NCBI GenBank assembly: GCA_012961035.1
Contig: DUAC01000069.1
Span: forward strand, 62,001 to 126,000
Reading direction: 5' to 3'
DNA length: 64,000 nt
From: Acidimicrobiia bacterium
GTDB lineage: Bacteria > Actinomycetota > Acidimicrobiia > Acidimicrobiales > MedAcidi-G1
Shown: positions 55,932-63,557 of the stretch, in pieces
How the letters are laid out: each line of letters opens with the position of its first letter
Numbering within the stretch: position 1 is the stretch's first letter
The notes under the pieces: model-generated
What the model was told of the DNA's origin: nothing
The model's database searches: none
What the model saw: the letters and a program-made list of their open reading frames with translations, nothing else
Position numbers and translations under genes: made by a program

Positions 55932-56444
55932 GTGAGGGGCAAGTGGGCCAGGGGGATCGTGCCCCGGTCGTTCATCTGGATCATCAAGGACCGCATAGCG
56001 GTCAGCGAGCGTCCCGGCGGCTGCGGGGAGGTGCACCGACGGGTCCGGCGCCAGGAGGAGATCATCTGGATCCGTGAGAACGGCTTCGACACGGTGCTCT
56101 CGTTGCTGGCCAGCGACCACAACCTGCACAACTACGACGAGCTGGACATGGCCTGGTCCCACATTTCGTTCGGTGGTGCCGGCGATGGAGTCCAGCGCCT
56201 CGAGGAGGTCCTCCGTCGGATCGACGAGCTGACGGCGGACGGGCGTCGGGTCCTGGTCCACCGCGAGGAGCTGAACGACGTGGTGTGCGGTCTGATGGGT
56301 GCATACCTGCTGAGGGCCGGCCTGGCGCCGACTGGGCCCACGGCCATGTCGATCGCCGAACAGCTGACAGGTAGGCCGCTGGGGTCCCCCGGCAGGGCGA
56401 TCGTGGGGCTCGTGGCCCCACCCGACGAAGAGGTCTCCGGTTGA
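55932..56444 (+). CDS. Dual-specificity-phosphatase-like protein lacking the catalytic Cys
   Basis: The 170-residue protein has the layout of a small dual-specificity/tyrosine phosphatase: an early IIWIRENGFDTVLSLLASDHNL strand-helix, a HISF segment and the pre-loop helix with RRIDELTADGRRVLVH. Where active enzymes have HCxxGxxR, it reads VHREELNDVV: Arg111 replaces Cys and position 117 is Val, not Arg. The fold is inferred; activity is not expected. A GGAGGAGG site precedes the GTG start and the stop overlaps folB (TTGA), placing it inside the folate operon. It could be a regulatory or binding subunit. Confidence 0.65.
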   Translation: MRGKWARGIVPRSFIWIIKDRIAVSERPGGCGEVHRRVRRQEEIIWIRENGFDTVLSLLASDHNLHNYDELDMAWSHISFGGAGDGVQRLEEVLRRIDELTADGRRVLVHREELNDVVCGLMGAYLLRAGLAPTGPTAMSIAEQLTGRPLGSPGRAIVGLVAPPDEEVSG

Positions 56445-56800
56445 GCGACAGGATCGAGCTGCGTGGCCTGCGGGTAACGGCGACCTGCGGGGTGCTGCCC
56501 GAGGAGAAGGCGCGTCGGCAGCCGTTCGAGGTGGACATGGACGTGCATGCCGACCTGGGTGCGGCATCGCTCAGCGATGACCTGGCCGACACCGTCGACT
56601 ACGGCGCCCTGTGTGCGTTGGTGGCCGGTATCGCCGACACCGAGGCCTTCGACCTGCTGGAGCGGTTCGCCGGTCGGGTGGCCGAAGACGTCCTGGCCGT
56701 TCCCGGGGTCGATGCGGTGACGGTGGTGGTACGCAAGCTGCGACCCCCGGTGCCGGAGGACCTCGCCACCAGCGCGGTTCGGATCCACCGCACGACATGA
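56441..56800 (+). CDS. folB: Dihydroneopterin aldolase
   Basis: FolB cleaves dihydroneopterin to 6-hydroxymethyl-dihydropterin. The 119-residue protein has LRGLRVTATCGVLPEEKARRQPFEVD, DTVDYGALCA and the catalytic-loop LRPPVPEDLATSAVRI. The TTG start overlaps the stop of the upstream gene. folK follows with ATGA overlap. Confidence 0.94.
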   Translation: MSDRIELRGLRVTATCGVLPEEKARRQPFEVDMDVHADLGAASLSDDLADTVDYGALCALVAGIADTEAFDLLERFAGRVAEDVLAVPGVDAVTVVVRKLRPPVPEDLATSAVRIHRTT

Positions 56801-57270
56801 GTCACCGGGCCCTCCTGGCGTTGGGCTCGAACCTGGGTGATCGGTGGGCGAACCTGGGCGGTGCCGTCGCCGGGCTCCCGGACGTGGTGGCGGTGTCCCG
56901 GGTATACGAGACGGCGCCGGTCGGGGGACCGGACCAGGGGCCCTACCTGAACTGCGTGGTCCGGCTGGAGACCGACCTGGATGCGCGCGCCCTGCTGGAT
57001 GCCGCTCACGAGCGCGAACGCGCTGCGATCCGTCGTAGCGGCGTTCGCTGGGGGCCGCGGACGCTGGACGTGGACGTCCTCTGGATCGACGGTGAGACGG
57101 TCCGGGAACCCGACCTCGAGGTGCCGCATCCCAGGATGTTCGAGCGTGCCTTCGTCCTGGTGCCGCTGGGCGACGTCGCCCCCGACCTCGTCGGGGAGGT
57201 CCCGGACGACCAGGGGGCGATCCTCGCGGTGGGTTCGTTGGATCCGGCGACCGGGACCCGGGGGGACTGA
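56797..57270 (+). CDS. folK: 2-amino-4-hydroxy-6-hydroxymethyldihydropteridine pyrophosphokinase
   Basis: FolK activates hydroxymethyl-dihydropterin with ATP before the FolP step. The 157-residue protein has LALGSNLGDRWANL, YETAPVGGPDQGPYLN and the ATP/metal motif RWGPRTLDVDVLWID followed by PHPRMFERAFVLVPL. It completes the folE-folP-folB-folK set in this window. Confidence 0.96.
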   Translation: MSHRALLALGSNLGDRWANLGGAVAGLPDVVAVSRVYETAPVGGPDQGPYLNCVVRLETDLDARALLDAAHERERAAIRRSGVRWGPRTLDVDVLWIDGETVREPDLEVPHPRMFERAFVLVPLGDVAPDLVGEVPDDQGAILAVGSLDPATGTRGD

Positions 57271-57273
57271 GGG

Positions 57274-58014
57274 GTGCCGTTGTTCAGGGTCGTGGGTCCG
57301 GGGCGGGCCGGCAGGTCGCTGACCGCAGCGCTCTCCATGGTGGGTTGGGAGTCGGCGGGGCTGCTGGGCCGCGACGACGACCCCGTAGCGGCGGCCAGCG
57401 GCGTCGACCTGCTGGTGCTGGCTACCCCCGATGCGGTCATAGGAGAGGTGGCGGCCCGGGTGCGGCCGCTCCCCACGACCGTGGTGGCGCACCTCTCCGG
57501 GGCCACCGGCCTCGAGGTCCTGGATCCCCACGTCCTGCGCGCATCGCTGCACCCGTTGGTGTCGCTGCCGGACGCCGAGGTCGGGGCGCGGCGCCTGGTG
57601 GGGGCCTGGTTCGCGGTGGCCGCCGAGCCGGCCGCCATGGGCCTCGTGCAGCGCCTGGTGGATGACCTGGGAGGCCGTTCCTTCCCGGTGGCCGATGTGG
57701 ACCGGGCCACCTATCACGCCGCCGCGGTGGTGGCCTCCAACCACCTGGTGGCGCTGATGGGTCAGGTGGCCCGACTGGCCGATGCGGTGGGCGTGCCGCT
57801 GGAGGCCTACCTGGACCTGGCTGCCGGTTCGCTGGACAACGTGCGTGGCGTCGGTCCGTCCGCAGCGTTGACCGGCCCGGCGGCGCGTGGCGACGAGGAG
57901 ACGGTGGCTGCCCACCTGGCGGCCCTGCCTGCCGACGAACGCGCCACCTACCGGGCCCTGGCCACCGAGGCCCGCCGTCTGGCGGGTCGTCCCGAACCCG
58001 GAGCCGGAACGTGA
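57274..58014 (+). CDS. Rossmann-like and DUF2520 domain protein
   Basis: The 246-residue protein has an N-terminal NAD(P)-type Rossmann opening VVGPGRAGRSLTAAL, VLATPDAVIGEVA and a C-terminal helical DUF2520 domain with DRATYHAAAVVASNHLVALMGQVARLA. The family is conserved beside panC in actinobacteria (Rv3603c). Function is unestablished; a ketopantoate-reductase-like fold has been suggested from the structure type, which is inference. GTG start 3 bases after folK; stop overlaps panC. Confidence 0.88.
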   Translation: MPLFRVVGPGRAGRSLTAALSMVGWESAGLLGRDDDPVAAASGVDLLVLATPDAVIGEVAARVRPLPTTVVAHLSGATGLEVLDPHVLRASLHPLVSLPDAEVGARRLVGAWFAVAAEPAAMGLVQRLVDDLGGRSFPVADVDRATYHAAAVVASNHLVALMGQVARLADAVGVPLEAYLDLAAGSLDNVRGVGPSAALTGPAARGDEETVAAHLAALPADERATYRALATEARRLAGRPEPGAGT

Positions 58015-58874
58015 GCATCCAGGTGGTGGCCACACGTGCCCTCCTGGCCGAGCGACTGGACGCGGTGCGTTCCTCGGGAGCGTCCGTCGGCTTCGTACCC
58101 ACCATGGGCTACCTGCACGAGGGCCACGGGTCGCTGGTGGACGCATCGGTGGCCTGCAGCGACCTGACCGTCGTGTCGGTGTTCGTGAACCCCCTCCAGT
58201 TCGCCGCCGGTGAGGACCTGGACTCCTATCCGAGGGACCTCGACGCCGACCTGGATCTGTGCGGGTCGAGGGGGGCTTCGCTCCTCTTCCACCCCGGGGT
58301 GGAAGAGGTCTACCCGGAGGGCCCGGTCCAGCCGGCCGTGCCGCTCGCCGACGTGGCCCTTCCGTTGGAGGGGGAGAGGCGTCCGGGGCACTTCGCCGGG
58401 GTGGCCGAGGTGGTGGCCCGGTTGCTGCGTGCGGTGGGACCCTGCCGGGCGTTCTTCGGACAGAAGGACTTCCAGCAGCTCCAGGTGGTGCGTCGGATGG
58501 TCGTGGACCTGGGGCTTCCCGTGGATGTCGTGGGTTGTCCGACGAGTCGTGAGCACGACGGGCTGGCCAGGTCCAGCCGCAACGCCTACCTCACCGGAGC
58601 GGAGCGGGCCGCCGCTCCGGTTCTGCACCGGGCCCTGCATGCTGCGGCTGCGGCGGTGGCCGTCCCGGGATGGGACCGGGCGGAGGTCGAGGCGATGATG
58701 GTCGACATGCTGGCCGGGGAGCCGGCTGCATCGCCGGAGTACGCGGTGGTCGTGGACCCGGACACGCTTCTGCCCGCCGACCATCCGACGTCCGGTCGGG
58801 ACCTCCGGGTCCTGGTGGCATGCAGGTTCGGTCGGGCCCGCCTGATCGACAACCTCGGGGTGGTGGCGGGGTGA
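58011..58874 (+). CDS. panC: Pantothenate synthetase
   Basis: PanC ligates pantoate and beta-alanine. The 287-residue protein has TMGYLHEGHGSLVD with the HIGH-type motif, FVNPLQF, the FFGQKDFQQLQVVRRMV segment and the KMSKS-equivalent SSRNAYL. panD, which supplies beta-alanine and usually follows panC, is missing; the next frame is a nadB remnant that overlaps its stop. Confidence 0.96.
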   Translation: MSIQVVATRALLAERLDAVRSSGASVGFVPTMGYLHEGHGSLVDASVACSDLTVVSVFVNPLQFAAGEDLDSYPRDLDADLDLCGSRGASLLFHPGVEEVYPEGPVQPAVPLADVALPLEGERRPGHFAGVAEVVARLLRAVGPCRAFFGQKDFQQLQVVRRMVVDLGLPVDVVGCPTSREHDGLARSSRNAYLTGAERAAAPVLHRALHAAAAAVAVPGWDRAEVEAMMVDMLAGEPAASPEYAVVVDPDTLLPADHPTSGRDLRVLVACRFGRARLIDNLGVVAG

Positions 58875-59227
58875 CGCAGCCCGAGGCGCCCCTGGACCTC
58901 CTGGTCATCGGCAGCGGGGTGGCCGGTCTCTCAGCCGCCGTGCGTGCCGCTGACCGGGGCCTGGTGGTCGGTGTCCTCACGAAGGGCCACCTCGAGCAGT
59001 CCACCACCCGCTGGGCCCAGGGCGGCATGGCAGCGGTGCTGGGTGGCGATCCCGACTCCACCGACCTGCACCTGGCTGACACGCTGGCCGCCGGCGTCGA
59101 GATCGAGCGTGCCCTGGTGGCGGCGGTGCGTGCGACTGCCGCGGTGCTCCTGGAGCGCTGGTTCGCCACCGACGTGACGCTGTCACGACGGATCCTCGTC
59201 CCACCGGGGCAGGCTTCGGGCTCATGA
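58871..59227 (+). pseudogene. nadB: Truncated L-aspartate oxidase (nadB remnant)
   Basis: The 118-residue frame begins like NadB, the FAD enzyme that makes iminoaspartate for NAD. LLVIGSGVAGLSAAVRAADRG is the dinucleotide-binding fold and TTRWAQGGMAAVLGGDPDSTDLHLADTLAAG is the NadB signature. Homology stops at about residue 70; the remaining 48 residues do not match the NadB continuation and NadB normally has over 500. No catalytic part is present. The frame is still in an overlapping chain: GTGA with panC and ATGA with nadC. That fits an internal deletion of about 1.2-1.4 kb keeping both ends, or an assembly error. Confidence 0.75.
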
Positions 59228-60162
59228 CCATCCCCATCCCAGACGACCTCGTGCCGGTCATGGCAGCACACCTGGCCAGCCAGGTCGGTGCTGTCACGCC
59301 ACCAGCCGCAGCGGTGGCCGATGCCGTTGGTCGGGCACTCCGGGAGGACCTGGAGCCGGATGGCGACCTGAGTGCCGCCCTCCTGCCGGTAGGGGCGCTG
59401 GCGGTGGGTGCCATCGTGGCGCGCTCCGGAGGCGTCCTGGCCGGCTCGGCGTGTGCCGAGGAGGCTTTCCGGCAGGTGGACCCGTCCATACGGGTGACGT
59501 GGCACCGCTCCGATGGTGGGCGTCTCCACCCCGGCGACGTGGTGGCTGAGGTGCGGGGCCCGCTGGCGCCGGTTCTGACCGCCGAACGCACAGCCCTCAA
59601 CTTCCTCTGCCGCCTCTCGGGGATCGCCACCGAGACCTCCCGCTGGGTGGCGGCGGCGGGCGGAGGCGCACGGATCTGGGACACCCGCAAGACCACGCCC
59701 GGCCTGCGGGTCCTGGAGAAGGCCGCGGTGCGGTCCGGAGGAGGTCTGAACCACCGGTTGAACCTCAGCCACTGGGTGATGCTGAAGGACAACCACCTCA
59801 CGGGCACCGACATCGCCGGGGCGGTGGCGGCTTCCCGAAGACGCTGGCCGGGGCGTACCGTGCATGTCGAGTGCGAGACTCTCGAACAGGTCCGTGAATC
59901 GCTGGAGGCTGGCGCCGATGCGCTACTGCTCGACAACATGACCCCTGCCCGGATCACCGCATGCGTGGCCGAGGTCCGTGGGCACGCGTCCCGTCACGGT
60001 GTCCGTCCCCTCCTGGAGGCCTCCGGTGGAATAACGCTGGCGGCGGTCGCCGACTATGCGGCCACGGGCGTCGACTGCATCTCCAGCGGTGCCCTCACAA
60101 GCTCCGCACCGGCCCTAGACCTGGGCCTCGACCTCTCTGATCCGGAGCTGGCATGCTGCTGA
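59224..60162 (+). CDS. nadC: Nicotinate-nucleotide pyrophosphorylase (quinolinate phosphoribosyltransferase)
   Basis: NadC converts quinolinate to nicotinate mononucleotide. The 312-residue protein has VLTAERTALNFLCRLSGIAT, the DTRKTTPGLR motif, KDNHLTG, VECETLEQ and LEASGGI, all diagnostic. The ATG at 59224 overlaps the nadB remnant stop. coaX overlaps its 3' end by 10 bases. Since nadB looks broken and nadA is not here, the source of quinolinate is uncertain. Confidence 0.96.
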   Translation: MTIPIPDDLVPVMAAHLASQVGAVTPPAAAVADAVGRALREDLEPDGDLSAALLPVGALAVGAIVARSGGVLAGSACAEEAFRQVDPSIRVTWHRSDGGRLHPGDVVAEVRGPLAPVLTAERTALNFLCRLSGIATETSRWVAAAGGGARIWDTRKTTPGLRVLEKAAVRSGGGLNHRLNLSHWVMLKDNHLTGTDIAGAVAASRRRWPGRTVHVECETLEQVRESLEAGADALLLDNMTPARITACVAEVRGHASRHGVRPLLEASGGITLAAVADYAATGVDCISSGALTSSAPALDLGLDLSDPELACC

Positions 60163-60941
60163 CCATCGACGTGGGCAATACCCAGACGGTGCTGGGCCTC
60201 TACGAGGACGGCGCCTCCAGGTCCTCGGCCGAGGCCGGCCTGGTCGACCACTGGAGGATCGGGACCGACCACGAGCGCACCTCTGACGAGCATGCGGTGC
60301 TGGTCCGCAGCCTTCTTCGCCAGTCGGGCCACGGCCTCGAGAGCGCGGTCACGGGGGTTGCCATCTGTGCCGGGGTGCCGCGCGTCCTGGCCAGCCTCCG
60401 CCAGATGATCGACCGCTACGTCGACTTCGAGGCGGTGGTCATCGAGCCCGGCGTGAAGACCGGCATGCCGATCCTGTACGACAACCCACGTGAGGTGGGT
60501 GCCGACCGCATCGCCAACGCCGTGGGTGCCTACGACCTCTACGGCGGGCCCACGGTCGTCGTGGACTTCGGTACGGGCAACAACTTCGACGTCATCTCGG
60601 AGAACGGCGAGTTCCTGGGTGGGGCCATTGCCCCGGGCATCGAGGTGAGCCTCGATGCACTGTTCGGCCGGGCGGCCGCCCTCGGGTCCGTGGAGCTCGT
60701 CGAGCCCCCCAGCGTCATCGGCAAGAGCACGGTGGCCTCGCTGCAGTCCGGTGCGGTCTACGGGTTCGCAGCCCAGGTCGACGGCATGGTCGAGCGCTTC
60801 CGGGCCGAGCTGGGTGGCTGCACGGTGGTGGCCACCGGTGGCCTGGTCGACGTGATCGCACCGGTGTCGTCCACCATCCAGCATGTCGAGCCCTTCCTGA
60901 CCCTCCACGGGCTGCGTCTCGTGCACGAGCTGAACCGGTGA
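60153..60941 (+). CDS. coaX: Type III pantothenate kinase
   Basis: CoaX phosphorylates pantothenate without the feedback control of type I enzymes. The 262-residue ASKHA-fold protein has IDVGNTQTVLGLYEDG, VVDFGTGNNFDVI and GGAIAPGIEVSLDALFGRAA. TGGLVDVI near the end completes the ATP site. It lies downstream of panC, so three CoA or NAD precursor genes share the unit. Confidence 0.96.
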   Translation: MLLTIDVGNTQTVLGLYEDGASRSSAEAGLVDHWRIGTDHERTSDEHAVLVRSLLRQSGHGLESAVTGVAICAGVPRVLASLRQMIDRYVDFEAVVIEPGVKTGMPILYDNPREVGADRIANAVGAYDLYGGPTVVVDFGTGNNFDVISENGEFLGGAIAPGIEVSLDALFGRAAALGSVELVEPPSVIGKSTVASLQSGAVYGFAAQVDGMVERFRAELGGCTVVATGGLVDVIAPVSSTIQHVEPFLTLHGLRLVHELNR

Positions 60942-62395
60942 GCGAGGTGGACGGGTCACCCGAAGGGGACGCGGCCGGGTCCGGCGGGGATCGCCCCGGC
61001 ATCCCGTACCGCTTCGAGCCGACGACCACGGCTGCCGGCATAGTCGCCCGGCATTCAGGCATCGCCGACGGCGAGGAGACCGGGGTCGTCGTCACCGTGG
61101 CCGGTCGCCTCATGCTGCGTCGGGACCAGGGCAGGTTGGCGTTCGGCGACCTTCAGGACTCCACCGGTCGGGTCCAGTTGTTCGCGATGCAGAAGTCGAC
61201 CACCGACTTCGAGGGCTTCACCGGCCTCCACCTGGGTGACTGGATCGGCGTGACCGGCGAGGTGATCCGGACCCGTCGGGGGGAGCTCAGCGTGCGGGTC
61301 GATTCGTGGGTCCGCCTTGCCGAGGCCCGACGGTCGTTCCCCGACAAGTGGCACGGGATCACCGACGTGGACGTCCGGTACCGGCAGCGCTACGTGGACC
61401 TGTGGGTCTCCGATGGGGCCAGGGAGACCTTCGTGGCCCGTAGTCGCATCTTCTCTGCGACCCGTCGCTGGCTGGAGGAGCGTGGCTTCCTGGAGGTGGA
61501 GACGCCGGTGTTCCATCCCATCCCGGGCGGTGCCCTGGCCCGGCCGTTCACCACCCACCACAACGCCCTGGACCTGGAGCTCTACCTCCGGATCGCTCCG
61601 GAGCTGTACCTGAAACGCCTCACCGTGGGTGGTTTCGAGCGGGTGTTCGAGATCGCCAGGGTGTTCCGGAACGAAGGCATCTCGCCCCGTCACAATCCCG
61701 AGTTCACGATGCTCGAGCTGTACCAGGCCTATGCCGACTACTCCGACATCATGGTCCTCGTCGAGGAACTCGTGGCCCACCTGGCCATGGACCTCCATGG
61801 GACCACGAAGCTGTCCTACGACGGTCGTGAGCTGGACCTGTCGGTGCCGTGGCGTCGGGCCACCATGTTGGAGCTGCTGGAGGAGCACGGCGGGATCGTC
61901 GTGGACCTGGACACCGACATGGACATGCTGGTCGGCCTCTGCACGGAGCGCGGCATCCCGGTGGAGGACCACTACGGCCCAGGGAAGCTCATCTTGGAGT
62001 TGTACGAGAAGCTGGCGGAGCCGGAGCTCTGGGGGCCGGTGTTCGTGACCGACTACCCGAAGGAGGTCTCGCCGCTGTCGCGCGACCACCGGGAGCATCC
62101 GGGCTGGGTGGAGCGCTTCGAGGGGATCGTGGCGGGCCGCGAGCTCTGCAACGCCTTCACCGAGCTGGTCGACCCGGACGAGCAGCGGGCCCGGTTCGAG
62201 GCCCAGGAGGTGGGGAAGGCGGCCGGTGACGCTGAGGCCATGGTCATCGACGAGGACTACCTGCGGGCGCTGGAGTACGGCCTTCCCCCGACCGGTGGGC
62301 TGGGGATCGGCATGGACCGACTCGTGATGCTCCTCACCGGAACCACCACCATCAGGGACGTGATCCTCTTCCCGACGCTGCGTCCCGAGCAGTAG
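60938..62395 (+). CDS. lysS: Lysyl-tRNA synthetase, class II
   Basis: LysS charges tRNA-Lys. The 485-residue protein has the N-terminal OB fold with VTVAGRLMLRRDQG and FGDLQDSTGRVQLF. The class II motifs follow: motif 1 VETPVFHPIPGGA, motif 2 VFRNEGISPRHNPEFTMLE and motif 3 GLGIGMDRLVMLLT. The GTG start overlaps the coaX stop. The first 20 residues are variable. Confidence 0.97.
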   Translation: MSEVDGSPEGDAAGSGGDRPGIPYRFEPTTTAAGIVARHSGIADGEETGVVVTVAGRLMLRRDQGRLAFGDLQDSTGRVQLFAMQKSTTDFEGFTGLHLGDWIGVTGEVIRTRRGELSVRVDSWVRLAEARRSFPDKWHGITDVDVRYRQRYVDLWVSDGARETFVARSRIFSATRRWLEERGFLEVETPVFHPIPGGALARPFTTHHNALDLELYLRIAPELYLKRLTVGGFERVFEIARVFRNEGISPRHNPEFTMLELYQAYADYSDIMVLVEELVAHLAMDLHGTTKLSYDGRELDLSVPWRRATMLELLEEHGGIVVDLDTDMDMLVGLCTERGIPVEDHYGPGKLILELYEKLAEPELWGPVFVTDYPKEVSPLSRDHREHPGWVERFEGIVAGRELCNAFTELVDPDEQRARFEAQEVGKAAGDAEAMVIDEDYLRALEYGLPPTGGLGIGMDRLVMLLTGTTTIRDVILFPTLRPEQ

Positions 62396-62423
62396 GTCCT
62401 GACGGGTCGGTGACTTCGCCGGC

Positions 62424-63413
62424 TCAGCCCGTCGGCTCCAGACGTCCCAGGAGCAGGTCGCAGGTCGAACCCATGGCCGTCACGGCTGGATTGGCGGGGA
62501 GCACGTCCAGCGATGAGCGCGCGGTGGAGAGGTAGCCCATCGCCGTCTCCCTGGTTGCGGCGATGGCGGCATCTGTGCGAATCAGGTTGCGTGCCCGGTC
62601 CCTGGTGGCGGCGTCGATCGGGCCTCCCAGGAGGTCGCGTAGCTCGGCCCCGGTAGGTCCGGCGAGGGTCCGTATCACCGGGAGTGTGTAGGTGCCCTCG
62701 ACCAGGTCGTTGCCGGCCGGCTTGCCCAGCTGCTCGTCAGTGGCGGTCACGTCCAGGAGGTCGTCCACCAGCTGGAACGCCATTCCGTAGTTGTGGCCGA
62801 AGTCGGTGACGGCGTCCACGATGTCGTCGGGGTGGCCCGCCACGATGGCACCGATGCGTGCCGCGGTGGCCAGCAGCGAGGCCGTCTTGCCCGCGATCGA
62901 GGTCAGGTAGGACTCCTCGGTCCGATCCACGTCGAAGGCGTGGCGGAGCTCTCTGATCTGGCCCTCGCAGAGTGAGGCGATGGTGGACGCCAGGAGGCCG
63001 GCCACCTGGTTGCCGAGGTCGGCGGCTATCTCGGAGGCCCGTGCCAGCAGGTAGTCGCCGGCCAGGATGGCCTCAAGGTTGCCCCAGCGGGCGTTCACGC
63101 TCTGGACCCTCCGGCGGGTCTCGGCCTCGTCCATGACGTCGTCGTGGTACAGCGATCCCTGGTGTACCAGTTCCACGGCGACGCCTCCCCGGATCACGTC
63201 GGGCGTGGCGGTGCCGGCGTTGCGGTCCAGGACCATGGAGGAGGCGATGGCCAGGGCGGGTCGGACCCGCTTGCCGCCTGCATCGATGAGGTGGCGCGCC
63301 ACCTCGGTCAGGAACGGGTCATCGGATTCGACGACCCGTCGCAGCTCGGCTTCGGTGCGCGTCAGGTCGTCGGCCATGCCGGGAAGATCGTGGAGGAGGG
63401 TGGGGTTCGCCAC
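62424..63413 (-). CDS. Polyprenyl diphosphate synthase
   Basis: The 329-residue all-helical prenyltransferase elongates isoprenoid diphosphates; the product chain length cannot be read from sequence alone, but octaprenyl/decaprenyl for quinones fits the location in actinobacteria. The two aspartate motifs are YHDDVMDEAETRR and QLVDDLLDVT. GGKRVRPALAI and ELVHQGSLYHD precede the first. The GTG at 63413 is favoured by TATCCT 6 bases upstream; an ATG at 63377 is the alternative. It is divergent from clpC and converges on lysS. Confidence 0.93.
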   Translation of the reverse strand: MANPTLLHDLPGMADDLTRTEAELRRVVESDDPFLTEVARHLIDAGGKRVRPALAIASSMVLDRNAGTATPDVIRGGVAVELVHQGSLYHDDVMDEAETRRRVQSVNARWGNLEAILAGDYLLARASEIAADLGNQVAGLLASTIASLCEGQIRELRHAFDVDRTEESYLTSIAGKTASLLATAARIGAIVAGHPDDIVDAVTDFGHNYGMAFQLVDDLLDVTATDEQLGKPAGNDLVEGTYTLPVIRTLAGPTGAELRDLLGGPIDAATRDRARNLIRTDAAIAATRETAMGYLSTARSSLDVLPANPAVTAMGSTCDLLLGRLEPTG

Positions 63414-63419
63414 CCGGCG

Positions 63420-63425
63420 AGGATA
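63420..63425 (-). promoter_or_regulatory. -10 box of the leaderless polyprenyl synthase gene
   Basis: On the minus strand TATCCT (plus strand AGGATA) lies 6 bases before the GTG at 63413, with TTCGAC 17 bases further upstream (plus strand 63443-63448). Confidence 0.55.
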
Positions 63426-63490
63426 CGACCACTGGCCGGGTGGTCGAAACGGCGGGTGGCGGCGTCGGCGGGAGCATCTCCCCACGCCGA

Positions 63491-63507
63491 TGGCCCGTCA
63501 CGGGCCA
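63491..63507. promoter_or_regulatory. Perfect palindrome in the clpC promoter
   Basis: TGGCCCGT-C-ACGGGCCA is an 8+8 inverted repeat centred on one base, ending 4 bases before a TACACT -10 candidate at 63512-63517. It could be an operator for a clpC regulator or form an RNA-level hairpin. It does not match the known CtsR or ClgR consensus that I recall. Confidence 0.4.
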
Positions 63508-63511
63508 CGGG

Positions 63512-63517
63512 TACACT
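63512..63517 (+). promoter_or_regulatory. -10 box of clpC
   Basis: TACACT lies 40 bases before the TTG start of clpC, giving a leader of about 34 nt that contains AGGAGG at 63545-63550. Confidence 0.4.
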
Positions 63518-63557
63518 CGGGGCCGACGGGGGACGTCGATAACTAGGAGGCAGCCCG

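Noticed and set aside
59224-60162. A fusion of the nadB remnant with nadC by programmed frameshift.
   Set aside because: The two overlap by ATGA with a good ATG for nadC and no slippery sequence, so simple coupling explains the layout.
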